DNA of 64,000 nucleotides from Borreliella japonica. Its GTDB lineage: Bacteria > Spirochaetota > Spirochaetia > Borreliales > Borreliaceae. Shown piece by piece: positions 1-9,044 of this stretch. Where the stretch lies: assembly GCF_900099615.1 (NCBI RefSeq), contig NZ_FMTE01000004.1, positions 1-64,000 of the forward strand, in the 5' to 3' direction. Both the position numbers and the translations under genes were made by a program. The notes beneath the pieces are model-generated. The model was not told where the DNA came from, did not search any database, and was given only the letters and a program-made list of their open reading frames with translations. Positions within the stretch are counted from its first letter, which is position 1; every line of letters starts with the position of its first letter.

Positions 1-1161
1 TTTAGATTTGAGTTCTTCTGATTGCTGTATTTTGTCTTCTTCATTTAATTGAGAGATGTTTTTTCTGTAAGGATCTTTTGGTATATTAATATTAATTAAA
101 TTTGGTTCAATATCTTTTTTTATTAAGGTTAATAGTAAGTTGGAGGCTTCTTTATTTTTAAAACTTTCAATCAACTCATTTACTTTTTGAAATTTATTAC
201 TTAAACCCTTTTTAATTAATTCTTTTAATCTGTTTTTTCCAAGCGTGACTCTACCAGTATTAATATTGTCTAATATTTCATAGAGCTCTTTTTTTATTAA
301 GTAGCTATATGGTCTATTAATTTTTCCCATTATTGTTTGACTGGATGGAGAAATATCACTTTCCTTTTTAGAATTTGAAGGAATCTTTTTTAAAGATGTA
401 TTATTATCATTGTTTGAATATTTACTGTTTTCTAGGTTTTTTAAAACATGCTCTGAAATTTTTTCTTTGGAAACATTTGTGTTTTGCTTATCACTTTCTA
501 TTTTTTGAGGGTTGTTTAAAATATTTTCACTATTTGATTTTTCACTTAATTTTTTTTTTAGTTTTTCTAAATTAAATAAATTTTTTTGATCATTAACACT
601 TAATTCGGGATTTGTAAATTGTATTGTTTTACCTTCTTCTTCTTTTGGTTTTGTGTTTGAGTTTATTTTTTCTGGTATTTTGCTTTTTTTAAATTCAGAT
701 ATGTCTTCATCTTCAATGCCAACGTCATCGTTTCTGTCAGAGTAGTTTTCTGTTATTGCGGTGTCTTTAATATATCTATTATTAAATGCAATATCAAAAT
801 TTTCGTTTACATTTGATTTTGCATTGTCTTGACCTTTGATCTTGTCCAAAATTTGATTAGCAGAATCTCTTTGTAAGTCGTTTGATTCAAAAGGACTGCT
901 GTTGGCAATTTCTGCTAGCGTATTTGTAAGCATTTCAATGTCTTCGTTTTGCGGGTATTTATCTTGCAGAAGTTTTGCAACAGAATATGCTTTTTTATAA
1001 TTTCGATCTATTACGCTATTTTTAACTTCGTTTAGCATTATTTCTCGATTTTTGTCATTCAATTTGCTTTGATATATATAGTAACCAAATCCGCCAAATG
1101 ATAAGATGAGTAAGAAAATTAAAAGCAATAATACCGAAAAATTTGTACGTTTTTTATTCAT
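1..1161 (-). CDS. lmp1: Surface-located membrane protein Lmp1, N-terminal part (runs off window)
   Basis: This is the first 387 codons of a large protein. The frame is open from the ATG at 1161 to base 1, so the rest lies outside the window. Residues about 8-28 form one hydrophobic segment, which would anchor the protein or act as an uncleaved signal. A short TPR-like stretch follows (residues 40-75), then a long polar region rich in Lys, Asn, Ser and Glu with low complexity. This layout, together with the galU and TPR neighbours, matches Borrelia Lmp1, a surface-exposed protein linked to resistance to host immunity and carrying C-terminal TPR repeats. The start overlaps the end of the upstream TPR gene by 8 bases, so translation is probably coupled. 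A GAGGAG ribosome site lies 10 bases before the ATG. The name rests on remembered gene order and N-terminal architecture. Confidence 0.85.
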   Translation of the reverse strand, partial: MNKKRTNFSVLLLLIFLLILSFGGFGYYIYQSKLNDKNREIMLNEVKNSVIDRNYKKAYSVAKLLQDKYPQNEDIEMLTNTLAEIANSSPFESNDLQRDSANQILDKIKGQDNAKSNVNENFDIAFNNRYIKDTAITENYSDRNDDVGIEDEDISEFKKSKIPEKINSNTKPKEEEGKTIQFTNPELSVNDQKNLFNLEKLKKKLSEKSNSENILNNPQKIESDKQNTNVSKEKISEHVLKNLENSKYSNNDNNTSLKKIPSNSKKESDISPSSQTIMGKINRPYSYLIKKELYEILDNINTGRVTLGKNRLKELIKKGLSNKFQKVNELIESFKNKEASNLLLTLIKKDIEPNLININIPKDPYRKNISQLNEEDKIQQSEELKSK

Positions 1162-1933
1162 CTATGTATAACTCCTCTTGCCAATTAAGTTTTTCTAGCT
1201 CAATTAAAGAATTTGTTTCTAGGTTATCTTTAAAACTATCTTTAAGTATTTGATTTTTATCTTCTTTTGCGTATACAATATGCTCGGTTCGTCCCTTTAA
1301 ACTTTTGTCAAGTTTTTCAAGATTAATTTTTTCATTTCTTAAATAACTTATTATAAGCAAAATACTGTCTTTTTTTTCTGTTTTTGATCTAAGGGTAATA
1401 AATTGCGAGTAGTCGTGGATAGCCATAGTATATGAGTCCCAAGCCTTTTGGTATTCTTTTTCTTTAGATGTTATTTTGCCTTGTTGAACATAGGCATTAG
1501 CTCTGTTTAGCAGGGCGCTGTCATAATTGGGTTTGCTTTTAATAGAATTAGAATAATATTTTATTGCTAGTGGATAGTATCCTTCTCCTCTGTTAAACAT
1601 TATGTTGCCTAATTCATAATATAGTACGTAATCTATCTCACCTCCTACCGCAATTCCATCAAGCAAAGCACCTTCTGCTTCTGTTAGTTGATTGTTTTCT
1701 CTGTATGCTACTGATAAAAAGTAATAGCCGAGTTGTACTTTTGGATATTTTTTAATAGCATCGCTTAGTGTTTCAATTGCTTGAATGTAATTTTTGTTTT
1801 TCATTTCTTCTTTGCCGATTCTAATTAGTCTTTGAGAATATGCCAATTTTGAATTAAATATTAAAATTAAAAATAAAATAAAAATTTTACATTTTTTATC
1901 TAATAATAAATAAATTTTCATTTTTTTTTCCAT
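1154..1933 (-). CDS. Secreted or periplasmic TPR-repeat protein
   Basis: The 259-residue product begins with a basic stretch and a hydrophobic core (residues 16-32) ending in a probable signal-peptidase I site near AYSQ. Residues 35-150 hold about three TPR units (the pattern A-x-x-x-L-x-x-A-I-x-x-x-P is visible), and the C-terminal third is charged and probably helical. TPR proteins act as scaffolds; no partner can be named from the sequence. The gene lies 15 bases after the upstream 582-residue gene and overlaps lmp1, which also has TPR units, so the two may work together in the envelope. An alternative start at 1921 would shorten the N-terminus by four residues and keep the signal. Confidence 0.8.
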   Translation of the reverse strand: MEKKMKIYLLLDKKCKIFILFLILIFNSKLAYSQRLIRIGKEEMKNKNYIQAIETLSDAIKKYPKVQLGYYFLSVAYRENNQLTEAEGALLDGIAVGGEIDYVLYYELGNIMFNRGEGYYPLAIKYYSNSIKSKPNYDSALLNRANAYVQQGKITSKEKEYQKAWDSYTMAIHDYSQFITLRSKTEKKDSILLIISYLRNEKINLEKLDKSLKGRTEHIVYAKEDKNQILKDSFKDNLETNSLIELEKLNWQEELYIDE

Positions 1934-1948
1934 TCTACTTAATTTAGA

Positions 1949-3697
1949 TTAAATGTCTCTAGTTTTCATAAGTTCTTTTTTAAAATTTATTTTTTGCTTC
2001 AATTTTGTTTTGAAAAAAGAAATAAATTCTAATAAACTATTTTTTTCATTAGATTTTATCTTTTTATTGCTCTTTAATTCTACCAGATTCTCACAATATA
2101 TTAAATAGCATATTGCAGGTAATAATTTTTTCTCATTTTCATCTTCTAGTTTTTCAATAAGATTAAATCTTATATTCTTGAGAAGAATTTTTAAAATTCT
2201 AGATCTTGTTTTTAGTGATTTTATTAAAATATATGACTTTTGGTAATCTAGTTGGTTGGGATTTATTTTTTGCATTTTTATTATTTTTTTAGGTATTGTA
2301 ATTTTATTTTCGTCAAGGTAAAGCAGTATATCTGATATAAATTTGAAATGTCTATTTTCAATATTGGGATAAAAAGATAGAAAATATATAAATATTTGAT
2401 TTTGTATTTCAAAGGTTTTAGTTTTAAAAAATTCTTTCATGTGTTGACAAAAAATTGTTTTATCTTTATTCTCGGCATAAATATAGAATGCAATCCATCC
2501 ATAAGTTTCTATATTCTGAGAATTTTTTTTGACATAGTCCATAATGCTTTGTATGAATGCATTTTTAATGTATTTTTCTTTAAATATGGTTGAGCTTTCG
2601 TAAGGGTTAAAATTTGTTTTGTCAAAAGATATAAAAAAATCTTCTGTTTGAAATTTTGCGGTTATAATTTCTTTGATTTTTTCTTTTATGTTGATTAATT
2701 TGTGTTTTTCAATGTATTCAAGTGCATCTATGAAGGATTCCCAATTGTTAGATATTTTGTCTTTGAAAAACCAAGTTAAATATTTTTTTGTTATTGTTTT
2801 TTCGACTATATATAAATAACACTTTAATGCGTCTTTAAAATCCTTTGGAGTGTATTGTGTAAAATCACTGAAAAAATAATTAAAGTTAATATTTTTATTT
2901 GAACCTTTATAAAAAATTTCATTAAGACTTAAAGTTTTTATTGCACGCAAGTAGTTTAAAATTTCATTATGTTTTAGCGCTAAAATTTCTTCTTCTAAGT
3001 ATTTATAATGTTTTATTAAAATTTTGATAAAAATGCTTTTACTTAAACATCCAACAGGCCAATATGTAAGTATTAGCATTTTTTTTAGTTTTATTAGTCT
3101 GCTTTCTTTATTAATTAAGCTTGATTTAAAAACTTTTTGATTTTCCGATTGATTTTTAAAATTTTTATTTAATATATTTAATATTTTGAATTTATTTTTG
3201 TTTCTTACAGCTATTAAAATATCTATTGTGTGCTCTAAGTTATCAATGTTAATATTGCTAGAAAAATTTAATATAATTTGCTTATAAATGTTTTTTTTTT
3301 CTTGGGAATAATAAGGGCTATTTTGTATTTCGATTAGTTTTAAAAAGTTGTTAGATTTCAGTTTATATGTTATTCCTAGTTTTTTTGTGTTAAAGTTGTC
3401 TTCTTTGCTTATTTGAGTGAAGTTTTTATTTCTTATGATTTCTAATATCCATTTTTTAATGATTTCATTTTGTGTTTTTTTGTAGTAGTATTCTTCGAGT
3501 GAAGTGTTTAATACATTTTTTTCTTTTTCATAATCATTGCTGATTTTTATAAGTTCAATTATTTCGGGCTTTTCTAATTTGTAAAGTTGGGAAGAAATGC
3601 TGTATTTTAAAACTTTTTCCTCTATGTATTTGATTATGTATTTTTTTAATGTAGTAAGGGAATTATAAAATTCTGAATCCTTTTTAATCGTTTTCAT
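1949..3697 (-). CDS. Conserved hypothetical protein, 582 residues, predicted all-helical
   Basis: I do not recognise a family. The product is rich in Lys, Ile, Asn and Leu, has no signal peptide or clear membrane span, and looks helical throughout, possibly with degenerate helical repeats. It overlaps the end of galU by 14 bases and is followed 15 bases later by the TPR gene, so it belongs to the galU-lmp1 operon. An AGGA ribosome site sits 5 bases before the ATG. A run of ten A on the coding strand (3291-3300) lies inside the gene and the frame is intact across it. By context it is probably a cytoplasmic partner of the envelope proteins, but that is a guess. Confidence 0.75.
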   Translation of the reverse strand: MKTIKKDSEFYNSLTTLKKYIIKYIEEKVLKYSISSQLYKLEKPEIIELIKISNDYEKEKNVLNTSLEEYYYKKTQNEIIKKWILEIIRNKNFTQISKEDNFNTKKLGITYKLKSNNFLKLIEIQNSPYYSQEKKNIYKQIILNFSSNINIDNLEHTIDILIAVRNKNKFKILNILNKNFKNQSENQKVFKSSLINKESRLIKLKKMLILTYWPVGCLSKSIFIKILIKHYKYLEEEILALKHNEILNYLRAIKTLSLNEIFYKGSNKNINFNYFFSDFTQYTPKDFKDALKCYLYIVEKTITKKYLTWFFKDKISNNWESFIDALEYIEKHKLINIKEKIKEIITAKFQTEDFFISFDKTNFNPYESSTIFKEKYIKNAFIQSIMDYVKKNSQNIETYGWIAFYIYAENKDKTIFCQHMKEFFKTKTFEIQNQIFIYFLSFYPNIENRHFKFISDILLYLDENKITIPKKIIKMQKINPNQLDYQKSYILIKSLKTRSRILKILLKNIRFNLIEKLEDENEKKLLPAICYLIYCENLVELKSNKKIKSNEKNSLLEFISFFKTKLKQKINFKKELMKTRDI

Positions 3698-4520
3698 CTA
3701 TTCCTTTTTTTATAATTTCCATTAAATTTTTATCTTTTTTTGCAAAATTTATTATTGCCTTTAAATAGCCTTCAAGAGTTCCTATATCGATTCTTTTTCC
3801 CTTAATATTTTTATATAATACTTTTTTTTGCTCCATCAGCTTTCTTAAAGCATAAATGTGATAGTATTCACCTTTTTGATGCAGCTTGAATCCTTCTTCC
3901 AAATGTTCAAAAAACTCATAGTTGTACAAAAATCTTCCAATAGATGCTTTATTGCTAGGTTCACTTCCAATTTCTGGTTTTTCAACAATGCTTTTTACAT
4001 GGACTTCGTCTTTGTAGAGATCTATTACTCCGTATGTGTTTATATTTTCTGGATTTTCAATGATAGATATTATGTTCTTTCCAGTTTTTTCATGAAGTTT
4101 AATCAATTGCAAGCTTAATGGCGGATTTCCAACGTGAAGATCGTCGGGGTAGGCCACAATTACAGGTTCTCTATTTATCCAGGGTTTTGCATAAAGCAGT
4201 GCATTTCCTGTGCCCAACATCTCTTTTTGTCTTATGAAGCTTATATTAATTTTTTTGTTTTTAATCTTTTCTAATTCATTTTTTTTATTTTCTTTTAAAA
4301 AAATATTTTCAAGTTCAATTTCTCTATCAAAATAATCCTCAAGAGTTTTTTTTCGTCTTGAGCTTATTAATAAAATGTCTTTTATTCCCGAATCGATAAA
4401 TTCTTGAATAATGTAATCTATGGCTGGTTTGTTTAAAATTGGCAACATTTCTTTTGGAATTGTTTTCGTTATTGGTAAAAATCTTGTTCCATATCCAGCT
4501 GCTAGAATAATGCCTTTCAT
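3684..4520 (-). CDS. galU: UTP--glucose-1-phosphate uridylyltransferase
   Basis: This enzyme makes UDP-glucose from UTP and glucose-1-phosphate, the activated sugar used for glycolipids and other envelope sugars. The 278-residue product starts with the nucleotidyltransferase signature: G-Y-G-T-R-F-L-P at residues 9-16, then PKEMLP with the substrate lysine. It later has the VEKPE motif and the G-R-F-L-Y segment near residue 190, all typical of bacterial GalU, and its length is normal. It is the first gene of a run of four overlapping or closely spaced genes ending in lmp1. The divergent neighbour rsmD begins 87 bases away. Borrelia lacks LPS, so the product probably feeds surface glycolipids; that is inference. 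Confidence 0.93.
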   Translation of the reverse strand: MKGIILAAGYGTRFLPITKTIPKEMLPILNKPAIDYIIQEFIDSGIKDILLISSRRKKTLEDYFDREIELENIFLKENKKNELEKIKNKKINISFIRQKEMLGTGNALLYAKPWINREPVIVAYPDDLHVGNPPLSLQLIKLHEKTGKNIISIIENPENINTYGVIDLYKDEVHVKSIVEKPEIGSEPSNKASIGRFLYNYEFFEHLEEGFKLHQKGEYYHIYALRKLMEQKKVLYKNIKGKRIDIGTLEGYLKAIINFAKKDKNLMEIIKKGIDEND

Positions 4521-4606
4521 ATTTTTCTCTCTTGAAATAAGATTATAGCAAAAAATTTAATTTTATATATTCAATGTTTTTTAAAATTGTTTTAGAATTT
4601 TTATTT

Positions 4607-5143
4607 ATGTATGTAAGTTCGGGTAAATATAAAGGTAAAAAAATTTTGTTTCCCAAGGCTGGTGCTGTTCGCCCTGTGATGTCTCTTGTCAGAGAAGCCT
4701 TTTTTTCTATTATTTTCAAGGATATTATTAACTCGAAATTTTTGGATGTTTTTGCAGGGACTGGCATAATGTCTGTTGAGGCTCTTAGCAGAGGAGCAAA
4801 TCTTGCCCATCTTGTTGAATGTAATAAAAAAATCAAAACTACATTAGTAAGAAATTTTAGCTTTGTTGAGGAATTTTATAATTTTTTTTTTCAAAGGGCA
4901 GAGGATTTTTTAGGTAAAAAAGATCTTTTTTACGATTTTATTTATCTTGATCCCCCTTTCAATTATAAGAATAAGGTTAATTTACTTGAGATTATTTTAA
5001 AAGGCAATATTTCAAATGATAAAGTCAATATTATTATGCATTGTCCTTTTGGTGAAAACTTGGACATAAATACATCAAAATTTTCAGTTTATAATTTGAA
5101 AAGGTATGGAGGGTCAAAACTTATTTTTTTGAAACTATTGTAG
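4607..5143 (+). CDS. rsmD: 16S rRNA (guanine-N2)-methyltransferase RsmD
   Basis: RsmD methylates G966 of 16S rRNA using S-adenosylmethionine. The ATG at 4607 puts the family N-terminus (SGKYKGKKILFP) at the start; an upstream ATG at 4574 would add 11 residues with no counterpart. Motifs seen are the RP...REAFF segment, the SAM-binding loop DVFAGTGIMSVEALSRGA and the catalytic DPPF. The length of 178 residues is normal. A run of ten T (4882-4891) lies inside the gene and the frame is intact. The 3' end overlaps the convergent HD-GYP-like gene by 23 bases, leaving no room for a separate terminator. Confidence 0.9.
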   Translation: MYVSSGKYKGKKILFPKAGAVRPVMSLVREAFFSIIFKDIINSKFLDVFAGTGIMSVEALSRGANLAHLVECNKKIKTTLVRNFSFVEEFYNFFFQRAEDFLGKKDLFYDFIYLDPPFNYKNKVNLLEIILKGNISNDKVNIIMHCPFGENLDINTSKFSVYNLKRYGGSKLIFLKLL

Positions 5144-6698
5144 GATTTGATTTTCTTTCATAGTTGAAGGTAATGAGTTGAATTTCATTTTTATTTAATT
5201 CTGGAATATTGTTTTTTATTACAAAATCATCCACATTTTTTAATGGATTTTTTTTGTAGTTTCCATTTGCATCTTTTATTAAAATTTCCTTGTTTTCAGA
5301 ATCTATTATTATTTCTTCTATTTTGTAAGTCTGGTTTTTTTTGTTTATTATAGATAGATTTGGCACAATGTTCATTTTATATTCAATAACAGCGGCTTGA
5401 AAAAGATTTTCATTATTATTTTTTTTGTTTACACTTACTATTTGTCCATAATCAAAAGGCGCAAGTATTGTTAAAAAATTTTCTAGCATCTTAATGTCAA
5501 ATTTTTTGTTTTTTGTTTGCTCGTTTACCTCTTTTCTGCTCCAATAGTATTTTCCACTATTTTCTATTAGGAATTTAATAGCTTCTAAAGGGTTGGCGCT
5601 TTCTTTTATTATTATTGGATTTACCAATTCATCGTAAGTATCTATTATGATGAAGATTCTAACAAGTTCGTGAATAAATTTGTTGATTTTTAATTGTGGA
5701 TATCCAGTAGCATCAAGGTAATCCTTTTGCCCATTGATTATCATTTTTGTAATAGCCGAAATATCTTCTCTTATTCTAAACAAATTCTTAGCAATGTTAA
5801 TATTTTTTTCCAAATGTTCTATTTTTAATTTGTGTTGTTCTTTTAAATTTTTCTCCTTAAGGCTTATTTTATCCCCTATATTTTCTAATATTGTTGTGTG
5901 CATTAATCCTATTGAGTGTAGCAATGATCCAAGTGCAGCTTGTAGTATCATTTCTTCTGCGTAAAAAAATTCTGTAAATTCGTTGTATTCAGTTTTATCA
6001 AGAAAAAATTTGATAGTTGAACGAGGTGCATTTTGTAAAGATCTTATTTTGTTCAAATTTGCAATTGTAATTAAAAAATAAATTGTTGTGTCGACTGAAT
6101 GTAGTAGTATTGAATCGCCTTCTGTTTTTACTTTCCCTTTAAAAAATTCATAATCTCTTCTAGCAGAATATAAATATAATTTTTTTAAAGTTTTTTTATC
6201 TTTAATGTTTTCTTTTGTTCTAAGTTTTTGAACATCAAAATAATGATATATTTCTAATAAAATTTTTTGTAGAGATGCTATTTTATGTCTTGGAAGTATT
6301 TTAAAGCTTCCTTCCAATATTTCTTTCCAATAAATTTGATTAGGTTCAGCTTCCATTAATGTATTTATTTTCATGAGTGGTTTTTTTCCTTTGGTAAAAA
6401 ATATTGGGTCGTCTTCCTTAAAGGGTTTATATACGTCTTTTAGATTGTCTATTAGCTTTTCTCTCAAATAGTTAAGATCATCATTTAAAATTTCTTCATT
6501 TATTTTTTTTATTAGGGCCTCATATGATTCATCTTCTTCTTTTTTAAGTACAGGAATGTATGGTGTATTACCTTTAACAAGTATTTTAATAATTTTTTCA
6601 TTTATTCTTGTGCCGAGCTTTGATAAATTTCCTATTCTTGCAAAAATTACGTCTTGTTCATTTAGATCTTTTATTTGCTTTATTTCTTTAAGTACCAC
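5121..6698 (-). CDS. Degenerate HD-GYP-domain-like protein
   Basis: The 525-residue product has no signal peptide or membrane span. Residues about 245-370 resemble an HD-GYP phosphodiesterase (the fold that cleaves cyclic di-GMP). A helix ends in LLHSIGL where LLHDIGK is expected, a histidine helix (IEHLEKN) follows, DATGYP stands where DGTGYP is expected, and an IDTYDEL helix stands for ADxYDAL. Several metal ligands appear lost: HD became HS, and the HH pair before GYP is absent. It is therefore probably a binding or scaffold protein rather than an active enzyme. The N-terminal 200 and C-terminal 120 residues are unrecognised. It starts 28 bases from the 3' end of a tRNA-Phe gene that lies upstream on the same strand. 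Confidence 0.7.
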   Translation of the reverse strand: MVLKEIKQIKDLNEQDVIFARIGNLSKLGTRINEKIIKILVKGNTPYIPVLKKEEDESYEALIKKINEEILNDDLNYLREKLIDNLKDVYKPFKEDDPIFFTKGKKPLMKINTLMEAEPNQIYWKEILEGSFKILPRHKIASLQKILLEIYHYFDVQKLRTKENIKDKKTLKKLYLYSARRDYEFFKGKVKTEGDSILLHSVDTTIYFLITIANLNKIRSLQNAPRSTIKFFLDKTEYNEFTEFFYAEEMILQAALGSLLHSIGLMHTTILENIGDKISLKEKNLKEQHKLKIEHLEKNINIAKNLFRIREDISAITKMIINGQKDYLDATGYPQLKINKFIHELVRIFIIIDTYDELVNPIIIKESANPLEAIKFLIENSGKYYWSRKEVNEQTKNKKFDIKMLENFLTILAPFDYGQIVSVNKKNNNENLFQAAVIEYKMNIVPNLSIINKKNQTYKIEEIIIDSENKEILIKDANGNYKKNPLKNVDDFVIKNNIPELNKNEIQLITFNYERKSNPTIVSKK

Positions 6699-6726
6699 TT
6701 TGAGATCCTTTCAATCTTTAAATAAA

Positions 6727-6799
6727 TGTCGCCGAGGAGAATCGAACTCCTGACACAAGGATTTTCAGTCCTATGCTCTACCAACTGAGCTACAGCGAC
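6727..6799 (-). tRNA. tRNA-Phe (GAA), copy 2 in transcription order
   Basis: The reverse strand folds as a complete 73-base tRNA. The acceptor stem GTCGCTG pairs with CGGCGAC, with discriminator A. The D loop is AGTTGGTA, the anticodon loop CTGAAAA gives anticodon GAA, and the T arm is AGGAG-TTCGATT-CTCCT. No CCA is encoded. The first pair of the anticodon stem is a U-U mismatch in both copies. It lies 19 bases after the other tRNA-Phe gene and is probably on the same transcript. Confidence 0.95.
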
Positions 6800-6818
6800 A
6801 ATTTCAACTTATTTAACA

Positions 6819-6891
6819 TGCTGCCGAGGAGAATCGAACTCCTGACACAAGGATTTTCAGTCCTATGCTCTACCAACTGAGCTACAGCAGC
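6819..6891 (-). tRNA. tRNA-Phe (GAA), copy 1 in transcription order
   Basis: This is a complete 73-base tRNA on the reverse strand. Its body is identical to the neighbouring copy; only acceptor positions 2, 3, 70 and 71 differ. The stem here is GCTGCTG with CGGCAGC, so two base pairs are swapped while pairing is kept. The anticodon is GAA and the discriminator is A; CCA is not encoded. Confidence 0.95.
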
Positions 6892-7084
6892 GTTTTTATT
6901 CTAATATCTTAATTTTTTCATAAGTATATATGTTTGTCAACTCTTTTTAAATTTTAGATTTTGAACGTAGTGCTAAAAAAATGATTTATAGCCAGCTTTG
7001 AATTTTAATAAAATAAGCCAATTTTGAAATTTAATTAATTTTTAAATGGTTTTATTTGTCTTTTAAATTCAAGCAAATAAATTT

Positions 7085-8056
7085 TTAATTTTTTTTGTGA
7101 AGATATTGAAAGAAATCCATATCTGTTGAGAAAATTTTTCTTTTATCCTTTAATACAGCTTTATAGCTTTCTAGTGCCTGCCAAAATTTGTAAAATTCAA
7201 CATTTTTACCATATGTATTTGAATAAATTTTTGCGGCTTCCCGGTCTCCTTCAGCTTTTATTTTTGCAGCAGTAGCTTTTGCTTCGCTTAATAGGCTAAG
7301 TTTTTCTTTTTCTATGCTTCCAAGAATTTCTGTTTTTTCAGCTAATCCTATGCTTCTTTGTTCTTCTGCTATTTGTTGTCTTTCTGAAATCATTCTGTTG
7401 TTTACAGATTCGATAAGGCTTGGATCATAAGTAACTTTTCTTATTAGTACATCTACAATTTCAATCCCAATATCTTTGGTATTTTTGTTTGCTATATCTA
7501 TTATTTCTTTTTCGATTATCTTTCTTCCTTTTGTTATTCTGTAAATACCATCAATTTTTGTTTCTTGCGGAGTGAGTACTCCATTAGACAAGCGTTGAAT
7601 TGGATCGTTTGAGCTCCTTATAATTTCAAGCAAAGGATATTTTGCGATAACTCCTCTAACAGCAGGTTCAATTGCTGCATCAATTCTAATGTAAGCCCTA
7701 TTCATCGTTTTTATTGTTGTATAAAATTTATTTATGTCTGCAATTTTCCATCTAGCCGTTGTATCAATCCATATTAATTGCTTTTCTTCTCCTCCTGTTG
7801 GGATTCTTTGAGGTTCTCCGTCCCATCTAAGAATAATTTTGGGAAATATTTGTACATTTTCAATTAATGGGATTTTATATTTAAGCCCAGCTAAATTTTC
7901 AGTTCTTTGAATTTTTCCAAGTCGAGTAGTTATTGAGATTTCATTTTCTTTTAAAATATAAATTGGTTGAAAAATAGATAAAATAGTCAAGCAAACTATT
8001 ATTGTAAAGATTGCAATTTTTACAGTAGATAATAAAAGATTTATTATAAATTTCAT
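7085..8056 (-). CDS. hflC: SPFH-family membrane protease regulator HflC
   Basis: HflC forms, with HflK, a large ring-shaped membrane complex around the FtsH protease and modulates degradation of membrane proteins. The 323-residue product has an N-terminal membrane anchor (residues 7-30), then an SPFH/band-7 domain (I-T-T-R-L-G-K-I-Q at about 42-50). A long charged coiled-coil with the AAEQR/AEGDREA-like segment covers residues 235-280. It begins one base after the hflK stop codon, and GAGGT before the stop serves as its ribosome site. The 28-base C-terminal extension is ordinary for the family. Confidence 0.92.
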   Translation of the reverse strand: MKFIINLLLSTVKIAIFTIIVCLTILSIFQPIYILKENEISITTRLGKIQRTENLAGLKYKIPLIENVQIFPKIILRWDGEPQRIPTGGEEKQLIWIDTTARWKIADINKFYTTIKTMNRAYIRIDAAIEPAVRGVIAKYPLLEIIRSSNDPIQRLSNGVLTPQETKIDGIYRITKGRKIIEKEIIDIANKNTKDIGIEIVDVLIRKVTYDPSLIESVNNRMISERQQIAEEQRSIGLAEKTEILGSIEKEKLSLLSEAKATAAKIKAEGDREAAKIYSNTYGKNVEFYKFWQALESYKAVLKDKRKIFSTDMDFFQYLHKKN

Positions 8057-8992
8057 TTATTTTACCTCTTTAAATGGTAGAAAATTTTTTAAGTTTTTGT
8101 CAATTATTTCAATATTATCTTTGTTTTCAAGTATTTCCCTCATAGCTTCATTGTAAAGCCTTTCTTTTGTAATATCGGGATTTTTTAAGTAAGCATCTAG
8201 TATAGCATTAAAAATTTCCGTGTCTGCTAATGCATTGTTTATTCTGCTTTCTTTGTATCCTTTGGCTTCTTCAATAACCTTTAACGCCTCACCTTTAATT
8301 TTAGGAACTATTTGATTAAATTCTCTTTTTCCTTCGTTTATGTATTTATTTTTGTCTTGAATAGCAATGTTTACATCTTCAAAAGCTTCGTAAACTTTTC
8401 CTTTTGGGGGTAGGGCATTTCTAATTTGCACTTGCACTACATCAATTCCTAAATTATAATTATCTATTATTTCATTCATAGAAGATTTTACACCTTCTGT
8501 TACTCCTACTCTGTTGTCATTTATTATTTCAAAAATAGTATTATCTCCAATTAATCTATTCATTGATGACTTTGCAATATCTTTAATTGTTGTCTCGGGG
8601 TCTTCTACTTTAAACTTAAATGAGTAAGGATCTCTTATTTTGTATTGTACTAACCATTCAATGTTTATGATATTTAAATCTCCAGTGATAATCATACCTT
8701 CATCGCTTTCATTATTATTTTCTCTAATATCGTTTGGAGATATTATAAATCCAAATTTAATTTCTTGAACTATTTTTACTGGTACGATAAATTTTTCTTC
8801 AATTAATGGAATCTTCATATGTATTCCTGAATCAAGAGTTCTGTTAAGCTTGCCAAGACGAAGTACAATTGCTTCTTCCGATGGTCCAACTATGAATATG
8901 TTTGCAATAATTATTATTGATATTAGTATTAAGGTAATAATAATTATTAAATATTCGTAAGTTTTATTAAAAATTTGTTTTATGTCAAACAT
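8057..8992 (-). CDS. hflK: SPFH-family membrane protease regulator HflK
   Basis: HflK is the partner of HflC in the FtsH-associated membrane complex. The 311-residue product has a short cytoplasmic start and a strong membrane segment (residues 14-33). The SPFH domain begins VGPSEEAIVLRLGKL, and a coiled coil ends in the KGYKESRINNA region. The acidic N-terminal Gly/Gln-rich tail of E. coli HflK is absent, as in other spirochetes. A GGGAG ribosome site stands six bases before the ATG. The SPFH order hflK then hflC is conserved across bacteria. Confidence 0.9.
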   Translation of the reverse strand: MFDIKQIFNKTYEYLIIIITLILISIIIIANIFIVGPSEEAIVLRLGKLNRTLDSGIHMKIPLIEEKFIVPVKIVQEIKFGFIISPNDIRENNNESDEGMIITGDLNIINIEWLVQYKIRDPYSFKFKVEDPETTIKDIAKSSMNRLIGDNTIFEIINDNRVGVTEGVKSSMNEIIDNYNLGIDVVQVQIRNALPPKGKVYEAFEDVNIAIQDKNKYINEGKREFNQIVPKIKGEALKVIEEAKGYKESRINNALADTEIFNAILDAYLKNPDITKERLYNEAMREILENKDNIEIIDKNLKNFLPFKEVK

Positions 8993-9044
8993 TTTTTTCT
9001 CCCAATTTTTTCAATAATTTTTGTTTTGTAAGCGAATTTTATCA

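Noticed and set aside
4543..4836. Open frames opposite rsmD on the minus strand (97 and 69 residues)
   Set aside because: rsmD is clearly coding on the plus strand; these lack ribosome sites and family motifs.
6892..6960. TTGACA at 6935-6940 (minus strand) as promoter of the tRNA-Phe pair
   Set aside because: No acceptable -10 at 16-18 bases; it may still be the -35, but the evidence is too thin to list.
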